This document shows, one piece after another, positions 30,509 to 38,359 of a stretch of DNA of 38,359 bases (position 1 is its first letter; every line of letters begins with the position of its first letter). Where the stretch lies: the NCBI GenBank assembly GCA_022071975.1, contig JAJVIO010000044.1, positions 26,306 to 64,664 of the forward strand, read 5' to 3'. The position numbers and the translations under genes were made by a program. Below the pieces are notes generated by a model. It saw only the letters and a list, made by a program, of their open reading frames with translations, made no database searches and was not told the origin of the DNA. Source of the stretch: Planctomycetota bacterium (lineage in GTDB: Bacteria > Planctomycetota > UBA8742 > UBA2392).

Positions 30509-30594
30509 TCAGATTCCTGCCAAATCATTGGAACCAAAGTCGCGCCGGCCGCGTCCTAACCCCGGCATGCCTATGGACTCTGGAGGTCTCTCCC

Positions 30595-32985
30595 ATGACT
30601 ACGCGTAAACCCTTATTCGCACTGCTGTTAGCCGCAGTGCTCTGCTCAAGCGCTTTGGCCGCCCAGGGCATTGTGATCGACCGCCGCGTACGGCCCATGC
30701 CCGAGCCGCGGCCGCAACCCCAGAATATCCAGATCAAGAGCCACAGCATCGAGACCGTGATCGAGGGCCAGACTGCCACCACCACCCTCACCCAGGTCTT
30801 CTACAACCCGAACCAGTGGCAGCTTGAGGGAACCTACATGTTCCCCCTGCCGCCCGAGGCCGCCATCAGCGACTTCCAGATGACCATGGACGGCAAGATG
30901 GTCAAAGGCGAGCTGCTGCCCGCCGACAAGGCCCGCACCATCTACCGCGAAACCGTGCGCCGCATGATCGACCCCGGCCTGCTTGAATACGCCGGCCGCG
31001 GCCTGTTCCAGGCCAGCGTCTTCCCGATCCTGCCCCAGCAGGACCTCACCATCAAGTTCAGCTACAGCGAGCTGCTGACCTACGACAGCGGCCTGGTGAA
31101 GTTTCACTACCCCCTGCGCACCCACGGCTACTGCGACCTGCCGGTCGGCACCATCAGCGCCAAGCTGACACTCAAGGACGAGCAGGCCCTGCGCACCATT
31201 TATTCGCCCACCCACAGCGTCGAGATCATCCGCAAGGGCGACAAAGAGGCCGTGATCGGCCTTGAGCTGAAAGACAACAAGCCCGTCAACGACTTCGAGC
31301 TGTACTACGGCTACGACGACAGCGCGCTGGCCACCAGCGTGCTGAGCTACCGCGAAGGCGATGACGCCGGCTACTTCCTCGCGCTGCTGACGCCCAAGCT
31401 GCAACTCAACGAAGACGAAATCCTGCCCAAGGACGTGATCGTGGTGCTGGATACCAGCGGCAGCATGGACGAAGACGGCAAGATCGACCAGGCCCGCAAG
31501 GCGCTCAAGTTCCTGGTCAACAAGCTCAACGAGAAAGACCGCTTCGCGCTGGTGACCTTCGCGACCGAGTCCCGCCGCCTGCACGACAAGTTGACGCTTT
31601 GCAGCCAGGAAGCCCGCGAGGACGCCCTCGCCAAGATCGAGAAGATCACCGCCACCGGCGGCACCAACCTGGAAGGCGCCATCCGCGACGCTTACGCCAT
31701 CGCCAAAGACGCCGAGAAAGACGCGCGCCCCTGCTACGTGATCCTGCTGTCGGACGGCATCCCCACCATGGGCGAAACCACGGACGTGAAGGCGCTGGCC
31801 AAGATCGCCCGCGACAACCGCGCCGCCAACGTGCGCATGTTCCCCTTCGGTGTAGGCAACGACGTCAACACCTGGCTGCTCGACACACTGGCCGAGGAAA
31901 ACAAAGGCCAGCGCGAGTACGTGAAGCCGCGTGAAGACATGGAAGTGAAGGTCAGCAACTTCGCCAACAAGATCGCCGCGCCGGTCCTGGCTGACGTCAA
32001 GCTGCGCATCGACGGCGCAGAGATGCACGACCTGCACCCGCAGATCCCCGGCGACATCTTTGCCGGCACGCAGCTTTCCGTGCTCGGCCGTTTCGACAAG
32101 CCGGGCAAGCACACCCTGGTGCTGGAAGGCATGGTCAACGGCGAGATCCGCGCCTTCGAGTACGGCGTTGAACTGGTCACCGCCGACACCGGCAAGGCTT
32201 ACCTGCCGCGCATGTGGGCCGTGCGCCGCGTGGGCTACCTGATGGACCAGATCAACCTGAAGGGCGAAAACGAAGAGCTGAAGAAAGAGATCATCCGCCT
32301 GGGCACACAGTTCGGCATCGTCACGCCGTACACCAGCTTCCTGGTGGTTGAAGACACCCCCGTGCCGCCGGTAGGCCGCCCGATGCCGGATGAAGGACGC
32401 CGCAACGAGCCCGCCATGGGCGGCGGTAGCGGTGGCCGCAACGGCTGGGGCGCCCAGCCACCCGCCGCGCCGGAAGACCAGCGTGGCGACGACGCGGTTG
32501 CCAAGAGCAAGTCGAACGCCGAACGCCGCGAAGCCAAGTCGGGTGAAGACGTGGAAGAGGCGGAAAAGGACGCGGCCGGCTCAGTCGCCGAGCGCGCCCG
32601 CCGCGCAGGCCTCAGCTCAAGGGCCGACGGCAAGCTCAAGAAGCTGAAAGAGCAAGGCTACAGCGACAAGGCCGCCGCCGAGGAAGCCGCGAACGTGGTG
32701 AAGACGGTCGGCACCCGAAGCTTCGTCTGGAGCGACGGCATCTGGCTGGAAAGCGACCTGACGAACGGCGAGTTGTTCGGCGCCGAGGTGGTGGAATACC
32801 TCAGCGACCGCTACTTCGAACTCGCCAAGGACAACGAAATCGCCAAGGTGCTCGCGTTGGGTAACGAAGTAATCTTCCGCAACGGCAAGGCCTCAATCCG
32901 AGTAGTAGACAACACCCAAAAGGCCGAAACCAAAGACAACGAAAAGCAAGACCCGAACAAAGACAACGAAAGCAAAAAGGGCTAA
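30595..32985 (+). CDS. VIT and von Willebrand factor A domain exported protein
   Basis: 796 residues from ATG 30595 (GGAGG eight bases upstream). A signal peptide (PLFALLLAAVLCSSALAAQ) leads into a VIT domain (about 45-175, with FYNPNQWQLEGTYMFPLP), a VWA domain (about 279-460) with metal-ion site DTSGSM (286-291) and ILLSDGIPT, and a C-terminal region with RRVGYLMDQINLKGENEELKKE. A low-complexity, charged linker (about 605-690: RRNEPAMGGGSGGRNG and so on) and a lysine/asparagine-rich tail follow. Architecture resembles inter-alpha-trypsin inhibitor heavy chains and bacterial VIT/VWA proteins of unknown role. Likely periplasmic or surface; no anchor is seen. A strong hairpin follows. Confidence 0.85.
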   Translation: MTTRKPLFALLLAAVLCSSALAAQGIVIDRRVRPMPEPRPQPQNIQIKSHSIETVIEGQTATTTLTQVFYNPNQWQLEGTYMFPLPPEAAISDFQMTMDGKMVKGELLPADKARTIYRETVRRMIDPGLLEYAGRGLFQASVFPILPQQDLTIKFSYSELLTYDSGLVKFHYPLRTHGYCDLPVGTISAKLTLKDEQALRTIYSPTHSVEIIRKGDKEAVIGLELKDNKPVNDFELYYGYDDSALATSVLSYREGDDAGYFLALLTPKLQLNEDEILPKDVIVVLDTSGSMDEDGKIDQARKALKFLVNKLNEKDRFALVTFATESRRLHDKLTLCSQEAREDALAKIEKITATGGTNLEGAIRDAYAIAKDAEKDARPCYVILLSDGIPTMGETTDVKALAKIARDNRAANVRMFPFGVGNDVNTWLLDTLAEENKGQREYVKPREDMEVKVSNFANKIAAPVLADVKLRIDGAEMHDLHPQIPGDIFAGTQLSVLGRFDKPGKHTLVLEGMVNGEIRAFEYGVELVTADTGKAYLPRMWAVRRVGYLMDQINLKGENEELKKEIIRLGTQFGIVTPYTSFLVVEDTPVPPVGRPMPDEGRRNEPAMGGGSGGRNGWGAQPPAAPEDQRGDDAVAKSKSNAERREAKSGEDVEEAEKDAAGSVAERARRAGLSSRADGKLKKLKEQGYSDKAAAEEAANVVKTVGTRSFVWSDGIWLESDLTNGELFGAEVVEYLSDRYFELAKDNEIAKVLALGNEVIFRNGKASIRVVDNTQKAETKDNEKQDPNKDNESKKG

Positions 32986-33011
32986 GAAGACCCAAGCAGC
33001 AAATCCAAACC

Positions 33012-33037
33012 AAAGGCCCGCCACCCGGCGGGCCTTT
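33012..33037 (+). terminator. Hairpin terminator after the VIT/VWA gene
   Basis: AAAGGCCCGCC (33012-33022) pairs with GGCGGGCCTTT (33027-33037) around ACCC. The A-rich 5' side and T-ending 3' arm make this a reasonable intrinsic terminator working in either direction. Confidence 0.75.
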
Positions 33038-33156
33038 GACGTGTTGCGGGCTTCCTGGCTGCAACCCCTCGGTCAAGCACTTTGCGAGGGGTGGACCACT
33101 TTCACGCCGGCAGGGTTCGGCGCTGCCAGTGCGGTGCCGGTGGTTGCAATTCGGGC

Positions 33157-34938
33157 ATGGAGGGCGATATTGCGGTGATGATTACTCGTGCGCCTTTGCG
33201 GCTGGCTTTTATCTGCGTGCTGGCGGCGGCGGCCGGGCTGCTTGCCGGCGGCGCGGCTTACGTTCTGCTTAATGGTATCGGTCTGCTGACCAATCTGGCG
33301 TTGTTCGGCCGGTTTGAATGGGTGCTGCCTTCTTTCTCGGGGCTTGAGCCTTCGTGGCGCCTAGTGGTTGTGCCGGTGATCGGCGCGCTGATTGTGACCG
33401 CGCTGGCGAAGTGGTCGCCGATCATTCGCGGGCACGGCATACCCGAGGCAATGGAAGCGATCCTACGCCGCGGAAGCCGCATCCAGCCGCGCACGGCGAT
33501 TGCCAAGCCGGTCTCGGCTGCTGTCGCCATCGGCACCGGCGGCCCGTTCGGCGCGGAAGGCCCGATCATTGTCACCGGCGGCGCGTTCGGCTCGTTGATC
33601 GGCCAGCTGTTCGATGTGTCAGCCTCAGAGCGCAAAGTGCTGCTGGCAAGCGGGGCGGCGGCGGGTATGGCGGCTACGTTCGGCGCGCCGCTCGCGTCGG
33701 TCGTCATCGCCGTTGAGCTGCCGCTGTTTGAATTCTCGACGCGGTCGGTCATTCCGCTGGTCGTGGCGGTAACGCTTTCGGGCGGCGTGCACTCGGCAAT
33801 CTGGGGTGACGCGTCGCTGTTTTCGGTACCTGTACACGAGTACGCGGGCATGGCCAAGCTGCCGTTCTACGCGGTGCTGGGGATCCTTTGCGGGCTGCTG
33901 GCGACGGTTGTTACGAAGGGGCTGTTCTTCTTTGAGTACCTGTTTCGGAAGTTGCCGGTTTCAACCACTTGGCATCCGCTGATTGGCGCAGTCGGGTTTG
34001 GCATTGTCGGCCTGTTCGTGCCCCGGGCGCTGGGTGTCGGCTATGACGCGATCAGCGACGTGCTGGCTGGCGCTTTGCCGATGGGCGTGTTGCTTTCGTT
34101 GCTGGCGGCGAAGCTGCTGGCGTGGTGGATTGCGCTGGCTTCCGGCACTTCAGGCGGCACGTTGGCGCCGCTGTTGCTGACCAGCGGAACGTTCGGCGGG
34201 ATCGTCGGTTTGGTCACCGCGCGGCTGTTCCCGGAATTGGGAATCACGCCGGGGGCCGCGGCTGTTGCCGCCATGGCGGCGACCTTCGGGGCGTCAACGC
34301 GGGCAACGTTTACTTCTATCGTCTTCCTGTTTGAGTTGACCCGCGACTATCAGATCATCCTCCCGCTGATGCTCGCCAGCGTGATGGCCGACCTTGTAAC
34401 GTATGCGCTGCTGCGCGAATCGCTGATGACTGAAAAGCTTGCGCGGCGGGGCGTGAAGGTCAGTACGGACATCAGCCAGGACGCCCTGGAAGCGGCACAC
34501 GTGCGCGACTTCATGACAGTCCAGGTCGTCACCATACCGGAAAGCGCCAACGTTGGTGAGGCGCGCGCTCTGGTGACGAAAATGGGCCACAGCGCCTACC
34601 CGCTGGTTAACGCAAAGGGGTACTGCATCGGGATTGTCAGACGCCAGCACCTGACAGGTGTGCTGGACGACAGCATGCCAGTACGCGCCGCCGCGCGGAT
34701 GGAAGTGATCTCCGTCAGCCCCGGCGACACCGCGCTGACAGCCATGCTGCGCATGACTGAAGAAGATGTGGACCACCTGCCGGTCATTGAAAAGGGCAAC
34801 CTGGTCGGCATCTGCACACACAGCGACGTGCTGCGCGCACGCGCTAGCCATCAGAATGCGGAAACCAGGGAAGGCGGCTGGATTTCCCAATGGAAGAACC
34901 GCCGCGCACACCAGACCGACCCGCGCGCAGCCGGCTGA
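33157..34938 (+). CDS. ClC-family chloride channel/transporter with two CBS domains
   Basis: 593 residues from ATG 33157; an ATG at 33178 is equally possible and neither has a good ribosome site. Selectivity-filter motifs are present: GHGIPE (92-97, in place of GSGIP), GAEGP (132-136, with the gating glutamate E134) and GGTLAPLLLTSGTFGG. The C-terminal 140 residues hold two CBS domains (RDFMTVQVVTIPESANVGEA and AARMEVISVSPGDTALTAML). It should be a chloride channel or Cl-/H+ exchanger with nucleotide-type regulation. Codon choice is visibly less GC-biased at third positions (for example GTT, CTT, GGT) than in its neighbours, suggesting transfer or a different origin. Confidence 0.9.
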   Translation: MEGDIAVMITRAPLRLAFICVLAAAAGLLAGGAAYVLLNGIGLLTNLALFGRFEWVLPSFSGLEPSWRLVVVPVIGALIVTALAKWSPIIRGHGIPEAMEAILRRGSRIQPRTAIAKPVSAAVAIGTGGPFGAEGPIIVTGGAFGSLIGQLFDVSASERKVLLASGAAAGMAATFGAPLASVVIAVELPLFEFSTRSVIPLVVAVTLSGGVHSAIWGDASLFSVPVHEYAGMAKLPFYAVLGILCGLLATVVTKGLFFFEYLFRKLPVSTTWHPLIGAVGFGIVGLFVPRALGVGYDAISDVLAGALPMGVLLSLLAAKLLAWWIALASGTSGGTLAPLLLTSGTFGGIVGLVTARLFPELGITPGAAAVAAMAATFGASTRATFTSIVFLFELTRDYQIILPLMLASVMADLVTYALLRESLMTEKLARRGVKVSTDISQDALEAAHVRDFMTVQVVTIPESANVGEARALVTKMGHSAYPLVNAKGYCIGIVRRQHLTGVLDDSMPVRAAARMEVISVSPGDTALTAMLRMTEEDVDHLPVIEKGNLVGICTHSDVLRARASHQNAETREGGWISQWKNRRAHQTDPRAAG

Positions 34939-35114
34939 GTTCCGGCTTCGGTCCGTGCTCGTCTGTCCCGCGCCACCACCCAGGTTTCGTTGCTCGCGTA
35001 TCTTTTTTGGCTTGGTACACTGAAGGCCCCCTGATGGGTTCGCTTCGCTTTGCGGCCTGTTGGGCTGCCTGGTTTGTGCATTTACGCTACACTGGGCAGG
35101 GCCGGAGGTTTGTG

Positions 35115-36008
35115 GTGAAGAGCTTCACACTCGACTGGAAGGGCTGGTGGCTGCTGCGTACGCCGATTTCGGACGTGCCCGAACTTGGCGTTAAATGCTG
35201 CGTTTACGCCATCATGGGCGCGAAGCTGAAGAAGGTGGGCAACGGCATCGGCAGCAGCGGGCGCGAGCCGGTCATGTTCGGCGTCCACAAGGGTGACGAA
35301 ACCATCCGCGAGCACCTGCTGAAGCTGCAGAAGATGTCGCTCGGCGTCTTCGCCCTCAATCGCTGCAAGGAAATCAAGAAGAATCCGACGATCTACGTCG
35401 CCGGCCTGCCCGAAGATACCGACCTTGGCGACCTGGCGGCCATCCTCAGCCTGCTTTACGGCGCGGTGCCCTACGCGCCCAAGCATCACGCCATGCCCGC
35501 CCCCTACCAGGGCGAGGCGTTCCATCTCAAGAACACCGGACGCAACCCCGGCCTGCCGGAAGAGATTTTCCACCGTGAGAAGAAGCCGGCCGGCGACTCC
35601 GACGCCACCCACGACGGCAGCGCGGACAAGGCCATGGCGGCGGCGATCGCCGCCGAGGCGCAGGCCACGCGGCGCCTGACCCAGGCCGAGATGGACGTGC
35701 GCGGCATCGCCACGGAAAAGGTCGCCAAGCCCGTTGAGCACCTCTCAACCGAAAAGATCGAGAAGCCGCCCAAACTGGTGGAGACGGCGAAGGTGGACAA
35801 AGACCATATCCACGGCCTGGCCACCGAGCGCGTGCCCAAGCTGGTGGAAACCTCGCGCATCGAAAAGGATGACGTCGCCCAGGGCCTGGCCACGGAGCGC
35901 ATCGCCAAGCCGGGCGAAGCGGTCACCGAGTTCGTGCCCAAGCCCAACGGCGACCAGGCCGAGGAAGTCAGTGAAGCGCCATCCATCCTCGACGAAGCCG
36001 GCAAGTAA
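35115..36008 (+). CDS. Hypothetical protein with C-terminal LATERxxKxxE-type repeats
   Basis: 297 residues from a GTG (35115) six bases after GGAGG (35104-35108); a longer frame upstream is non-coding. Residues 1-155 form a compact soluble domain (SFTLDWKGWWLLRTPISDVP, PVMFGVHKGDETIREHLLKL, PTIYVAGLPEDTDLGDLAAI) without a recognised family. Then a charged alanine-rich helix and about four imperfect repeats follow, each with a core such as IATEKVAKPVE, LSTEKIEKPPKLVE, LATERVPKLVE and LATERIAKPGE. It has no signal peptide. The repeats suggest a flexible binding tail. A TACACT box lies at 35088-35093. Confidence 0.65.
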   Translation: MKSFTLDWKGWWLLRTPISDVPELGVKCCVYAIMGAKLKKVGNGIGSSGREPVMFGVHKGDETIREHLLKLQKMSLGVFALNRCKEIKKNPTIYVAGLPEDTDLGDLAAILSLLYGAVPYAPKHHAMPAPYQGEAFHLKNTGRNPGLPEEIFHREKKPAGDSDATHDGSADKAMAAAIAAEAQATRRLTQAEMDVRGIATEKVAKPVEHLSTEKIEKPPKLVETAKVDKDHIHGLATERVPKLVETSRIEKDDVAQGLATERIAKPGEAVTEFVPKPNGDQAEEVSEAPSILDEAGK

Positions 36009-36108
36009 CGCGGGCCGGACGCCGACTGTTAAACAATTCCCCTAAAGTCGCCGGTTGATGCTGCCGATAAACGATCCAGAGACGGTATAGCCTGAACGAG
36101 AGACGACC

Positions 36109-36333
36109 ATGAGCCACACGAAGCGTATTTCCAAGCGTCCCCGGACCAGCGTGCGGCTCCGGAAAGCCGAGCCCGCGCCCCTGGCCGCCGAACCCCTGCC
36201 CCAGGCCGAAAGCGCGCCGGCCCGCCATGACCGCGTGGAGGCCGCCCGCAAGGCCATCAAGGACCCGGCCTTCGAGCTTGACGCCGCGCTGGCAGCGGCC
36301 GTGACCAAGCTCATCGAGCGGGAAATCGGGTAG
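36109..36333 (+). CDS. Small basic protein, FlgM-like C-terminus
   Basis: 74 residues. A basic, proline-rich disordered N-terminus is followed by a helix pair RHDRVEAARKAIKDPAFELDAALAAAVTKLIERE, which looks like the sigma28-binding tail of anti-sigma factor FlgM (R..V..AR..I..P.F..D...A...LI). No flagellar genes are in the window, so the assignment is weak. No clear ribosome site precedes the ATG (GAGACGACC). Confidence 0.4.
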   Translation: MSHTKRISKRPRTSVRLRKAEPAPLAAEPLPQAESAPARHDRVEAARKAIKDPAFELDAALAAAVTKLIEREIG

Positions 36334-36360
36334 GGATATCCACTTTTCTCAACTTGCCAT

Positions 36361-36387
36361 TTGAAGCGGCGCGGCGCGTGCTACCCT
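36361..36387 (+). promoter_or_regulatory. Possible promoter of the type II GAPDH gene
   Basis: TTGAAG (36361-36366) and TACCCT (36382-36387) with a 15-base spacer, slightly short. It would give a leader of about 170 bases, which contains the structured element at 36469-36542. Confidence 0.35.
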
Positions 36388-36468
36388 GTGCGCGTGATTG
36401 CTCTGCGCGGCCCGGTGGCCTGTTGCCCCAGCGCTGGCAGAGGGAAATTGACAGCGGCTGCCATGATT

Positions 36469-36542
36469 CCGCGATTGGTCCTCGCACATGATGCGAAGGG
36501 TCGGGCCCGACAGGCCTGACCACCCGGCCCATCGCGGTTTTT
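36469..36542 (+). promoter_or_regulatory. Three-way-junction leader RNA with T5 tail before the GAPDH gene
   Basis: The closing stem is CCGCGAT (36469-36475) with ATCGCGG (36531-36537), continued by GGTC/GGCC after one mismatch. Inside are two hairpins: TCGCA-CATGA-TGCGA (36482-36496) and GGTCGGGCC...GGCCTGACC (36499-36521, nine pairs with one G-U). TTTTT (36538-36542) follows the closing stem at once, and the GAPDH ATG is 23 bases further. The form fits a riboswitch-like or attenuator structure, or a terminator for an upstream RNA. No known class was recognised. A second, less regular stem (CTCTGC...GCAGAG, near 36400-36442) lies just upstream. Confidence 0.5.
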
Positions 36543-36565
36543 GCATTTGCCGCAGGGAGAACCAG

Positions 36566-37645
36566 ATGTCGAAGAAGATCGTCCACGTCGTAGGCACGGG
36601 CACCATCGGCGAGCCGCTGATCGGCATGCTCACGCACTTCAAGGAACAGCTCGGGGTTGACGAAGTCACCTTCAACAAGCGCACGCCGCTCAAGACCGAC
36701 CGCTCCAAGGTGGTGGACCTGATCCGCCGCGGCGCCAAGCTGGCCACCGGCAAAGACCAGATGGCCGGCTTCGAGAAGATGGACTGCAAGGCCGACTACG
36801 AAACCGAAGAAGCCATCATGCGCGCCACCGTGGTGATCGACTGCACGCCCAGCGGCGCGGGCCTGGCGAACAAAGAGCAGTACTACCTGAAAGCCGCGGA
36901 GCAGGGCGGCAAGGGCTACATCGCCCAGGGCAGCGAGTTCGGCTTCGGCAAGATGTACGCCCGCGGCGTGAACGACGAAACCCTGGTTCCGGGCGAAGAC
37001 AAGTTCATCCACGTGGTCAGCTGCAACACCCACAACCTGGCCGCGCTGATCAAGTTGTTCGGCATGAACGGCAAGGATGACCCCAACAACCTCGTCAGCG
37101 CCGACTTCGTCTGCATGCGCCGCGCCAACGACGTCAGCCAGGACGACGGCTACATCGCGGCGCCCGAGGCCGGCAAGCACAAGGACGAAAACTTCGGCAC
37201 CCACCACGCCCGCGACGCCTACCACCTGTACAAGACCAAGGGCTGGGAGTTCAAAAACCTGTTCAGCAGCGCCATCAAGCTGCCCACGCAGTACATGCAC
37301 ATGCTGCGCTTCCACATCAAGGTCAAAGAGGACACCAGCGTCGAGAAGCTGATCAGCATCATCAAGGCCGACGACCGCCAGGCGCTCACCTACAAGAAGA
37401 GCGCGAACCAGGTCTTCAGCTTCGGGCGCGACCACGGCTTCTTCGGCCGCATCCTGAACCAGACCGTGATCCCGCACGAGGCGCTGTCGGTGATCGGCGG
37501 CAAGGACATCTACGGTTTCTGCTTCACGCCCCAGGACGGCAACAGCCTGCTCAGCAGCATCAGCGCGGCCTGCTGGCTGATCGACCCCAAGACCTATGAG
37601 AGCCGCATCCAGTGCCTCAAGCCCTACTTCTTCCAGGAAGTCTGA
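36566..37645 (+). CDS. Type II (archaeal-type) glyceraldehyde-3-phosphate dehydrogenase homologue
   Basis: 359 residues from ATG 36566 (GGGAGA upstream). It does not look like bacterial GapA. HVVGTGTIGEPLIG is the Rossmann start, VVIDCTPSGAGLANKEQYY and YIAQGSEFGFG match archaeal GAPDH, and VVSCNTHNLAALIKLF carries the catalytic cysteine (C153). CMRRANDVSQDDG, GTHHARDAYH (HH 213-214) and IKLPTQYMHMLRFHI parallel the archaeal RRA..DP, SHHGPD and VPTT.MH segments. The enzyme would interconvert glyceraldehyde 3-phosphate and 1,3-bisphosphoglycerate using NAD(P). It is preceded by a structured leader. A different but related substrate cannot be excluded. Confidence 0.65.
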   Translation: MSKKIVHVVGTGTIGEPLIGMLTHFKEQLGVDEVTFNKRTPLKTDRSKVVDLIRRGAKLATGKDQMAGFEKMDCKADYETEEAIMRATVVIDCTPSGAGLANKEQYYLKAAEQGGKGYIAQGSEFGFGKMYARGVNDETLVPGEDKFIHVVSCNTHNLAALIKLFGMNGKDDPNNLVSADFVCMRRANDVSQDDGYIAAPEAGKHKDENFGTHHARDAYHLYKTKGWEFKNLFSSAIKLPTQYMHMLRFHIKVKEDTSVEKLISIIKADDRQALTYKKSANQVFSFGRDHGFFGRILNQTVIPHEALSVIGGKDIYGFCFTPQDGNSLLSSISAACWLIDPKTYESRIQCLKPYFFQEV

Positions 37646-37660
37646 ACCGCGTGCACCCCG

Positions 37661-37686
37661 ACACGGCCGCCGCTCGGCGGCCGTGT
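37661..37686 (+). terminator. Hairpin terminator after the GAPDH gene
   Basis: ACACGGCCGCC (37661-37671) pairs with GGCGGCCGTGT (37676-37686) around GCTC. It is a strong stem without a T-tract. Confidence 0.65.
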
Positions 37687-37756
37687 TGCATTTGGCGGCT
37701 TGTGGTGAGTGCGGCGCAATTGGAGAATGGTGTGACTTCCATTCCAGGATCCCGCC

Positions 37757-38359
37757 ATGCCTGAACTGAAGACCTTTCGGGTCCCCGTCCCGGTGGTGAT
37801 CGCGCTTGCGGTCATGGTGCTTGCCTGCGCTGAAACGGACGACTACGACGACAGCTACTATTACGACTCGGGCAGCTCCTGCTCCGGCACTTACAACTGC
37901 GGCGGCAGCGGCTCCGGCACGACGCCGGATTACACCGCGCCCGCGCCGACCACGCCTTCGCGCCCCACGCTGCCCTCGTACATCCCGGAGCTGGACAAGA
38001 GCACGCCGCCCGCCTACCCCAAGACCGCCGACGTCAGCATCCAGTACGGCGCGCCGTCCCTCCCGGCCGACACCGCAACCCAGTTCTGGGAGTCGCTGCT
38101 GGCCAAGTACGAAGTGAACACCGAGGGCAGCTGGACGCGCGGCGACGGCACCAACCCCTACTTTGAGCCCAGCTACAAGTTCGGCAGCGAGACGGTGCTG
38201 CTGGTCTCCGAGCAGCGCAGCGACTCCACCCGCCGCTACGCGCACGGGTTGGCGTTCATGACCTTCAACGCCAACCGCCAGTACGAAACCTACAGCGCCG
38301 GCCAGCGCTGGGCGACCTCCGACCTCTACACCTACGGTGTCGGCTTCTTCCGCGACGGC
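37757..38359 (+). CDS. Lipoprotein of unknown function (partial, runs off right edge)
   Basis: At least 201 residues, open at the right edge. A signal peptide (VVIALAVMVLAC) ends in a lipobox with the lipidated cysteine at residue 24, so the protein is a lipoprotein. The mature N-terminus is a low-complexity Asp/Tyr/Ser/Gly/Thr/Pro tether (ETDDYDDSYYYDSGSS, then a proline/threonine-rich stretch). A folded domain begins near ADVSIQYGAPSLPADTATQF. Two cysteines near residues 42 and 48 could be oxidised. No family is recognised. A long minus-strand frame across the region is a shadow. Confidence 0.75.
   Translation, partial: MPELKTFRVPVPVVIALAVMVLACAETDDYDDSYYYDSGSSCSGTYNCGGSGSGTTPDYTAPAPTTPSRPTLPSYIPELDKSTPPAYPKTADVSIQYGAPSLPADTATQFWESLLAKYEVNTEGSWTRGDGTNPYFEPSYKFGSETVLLVSEQRSDSTRRYAHGLAFMTFNANRQYETYSAGQRWATSDLYTYGVGFFRDG

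Noticed and set aside
29953..30594. Upstream extension of the VIT/VWA frame
   Set aside because: It reads purN in another frame; the signal peptide and GGAGG place the true start at 30595.
30646..32112. 488-codon open frame on the minus strand
   Set aside because: Antisense shadow of the VIT/VWA gene.
34890..35114. Upstream extension of the repeat-tail protein
   Set aside because: It overlaps the ClC gene end and spacer; GGAGG and the change to a normal protein sequence favour GTG 35115.
36311..38245. 644-codon open frame on the minus strand
   Set aside because: It is antisense to the type II GAPDH, the three-way-junction leader and the lipoprotein; its translation is valine/alanine/leucine-rich low complexity typical of a GC-rich shadow frame.

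Overview
The window is about 64-65% GC by eye and encodes a Gram-negative (diderm) cell: an Omp85/BamA-type outer-membrane assembly protein, two Skp/OmpH-like chaperones, two YjgP/YjgQ (LptF/LptG) permeases, an LPS-kinase-like protein, TatA, lipoboxes and signal peptides. It mixes housekeeping genes with four-helix-bundle, DUF2330 and VIT/VWA genes and with many short palindromic intergenic repeats. That mixture suggests an uncultured Planctomycetota-type (PVC-like) or similar deep-branching Gram-negative bacterium. This assignment is inference, since there is no rRNA gene here.

Layout. 1-3285: two minus-strand envelope proteins, then tatA whose stop overlaps a ParE-type toxin-antitoxin pair, then tRNA-Leu(CAG) with a perfect hairpin behind it. 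3295-3773: a four-helix-bundle (23S-rRNA intervening-sequence protein-like) gene framed by 29-bp inverted repeats. 3780-7453: a sigma54 activator without a receiver domain, a DUF4919-like gene, a DUF2330 operon, a MITE-like element and tsaE. 7687-11632: thiL, a LOG-family gene, an MFS transporter carrying four palindromic repeats in frame, and a MazEF-like pair that overlaps it tail to tail. 11673-13850: a membrane-anchored beta-helix-like protein and a nucleotidyltransferase with a small overlapping partner. 13953-15556: a threonine-dehydrogenase-like gene and a 464-bp repeat-rich spacer.

15557-25408 is an envelope-biogenesis block: bamA, two skp paralogues, a nitroreductase, aroC, lptF, a reverse-strand Kdo/WaaP-like kinase and lptG. 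25514-32985 holds an extended ribosomal protein L34, a Trm112-like protein, ileS with altered signature motifs, two small unknowns, purN and a VIT/VWA protein. 33157-38359 holds a ClC-CBS channel, an unknown protein with C-terminal repeats, a small FlgM-like protein, a type II (archaeal-type) GAPDH homologue behind a structured leader, and a lipoprotein cut by the right edge.

The genes with the clearest joint role are those of outer-membrane biogenesis: BamA with Skp for protein insertion, LptF/LptG with a sugar kinase for lipopolysaccharide. Best candidates for something new are the four-helix-bundle cassette (3295-3773), the structured leader before the type II GAPDH (36469-36542), the nucleotidyltransferase pair (13049-13850), and the several families of dispersed palindromic repeats, one of which lies inside a reading frame.
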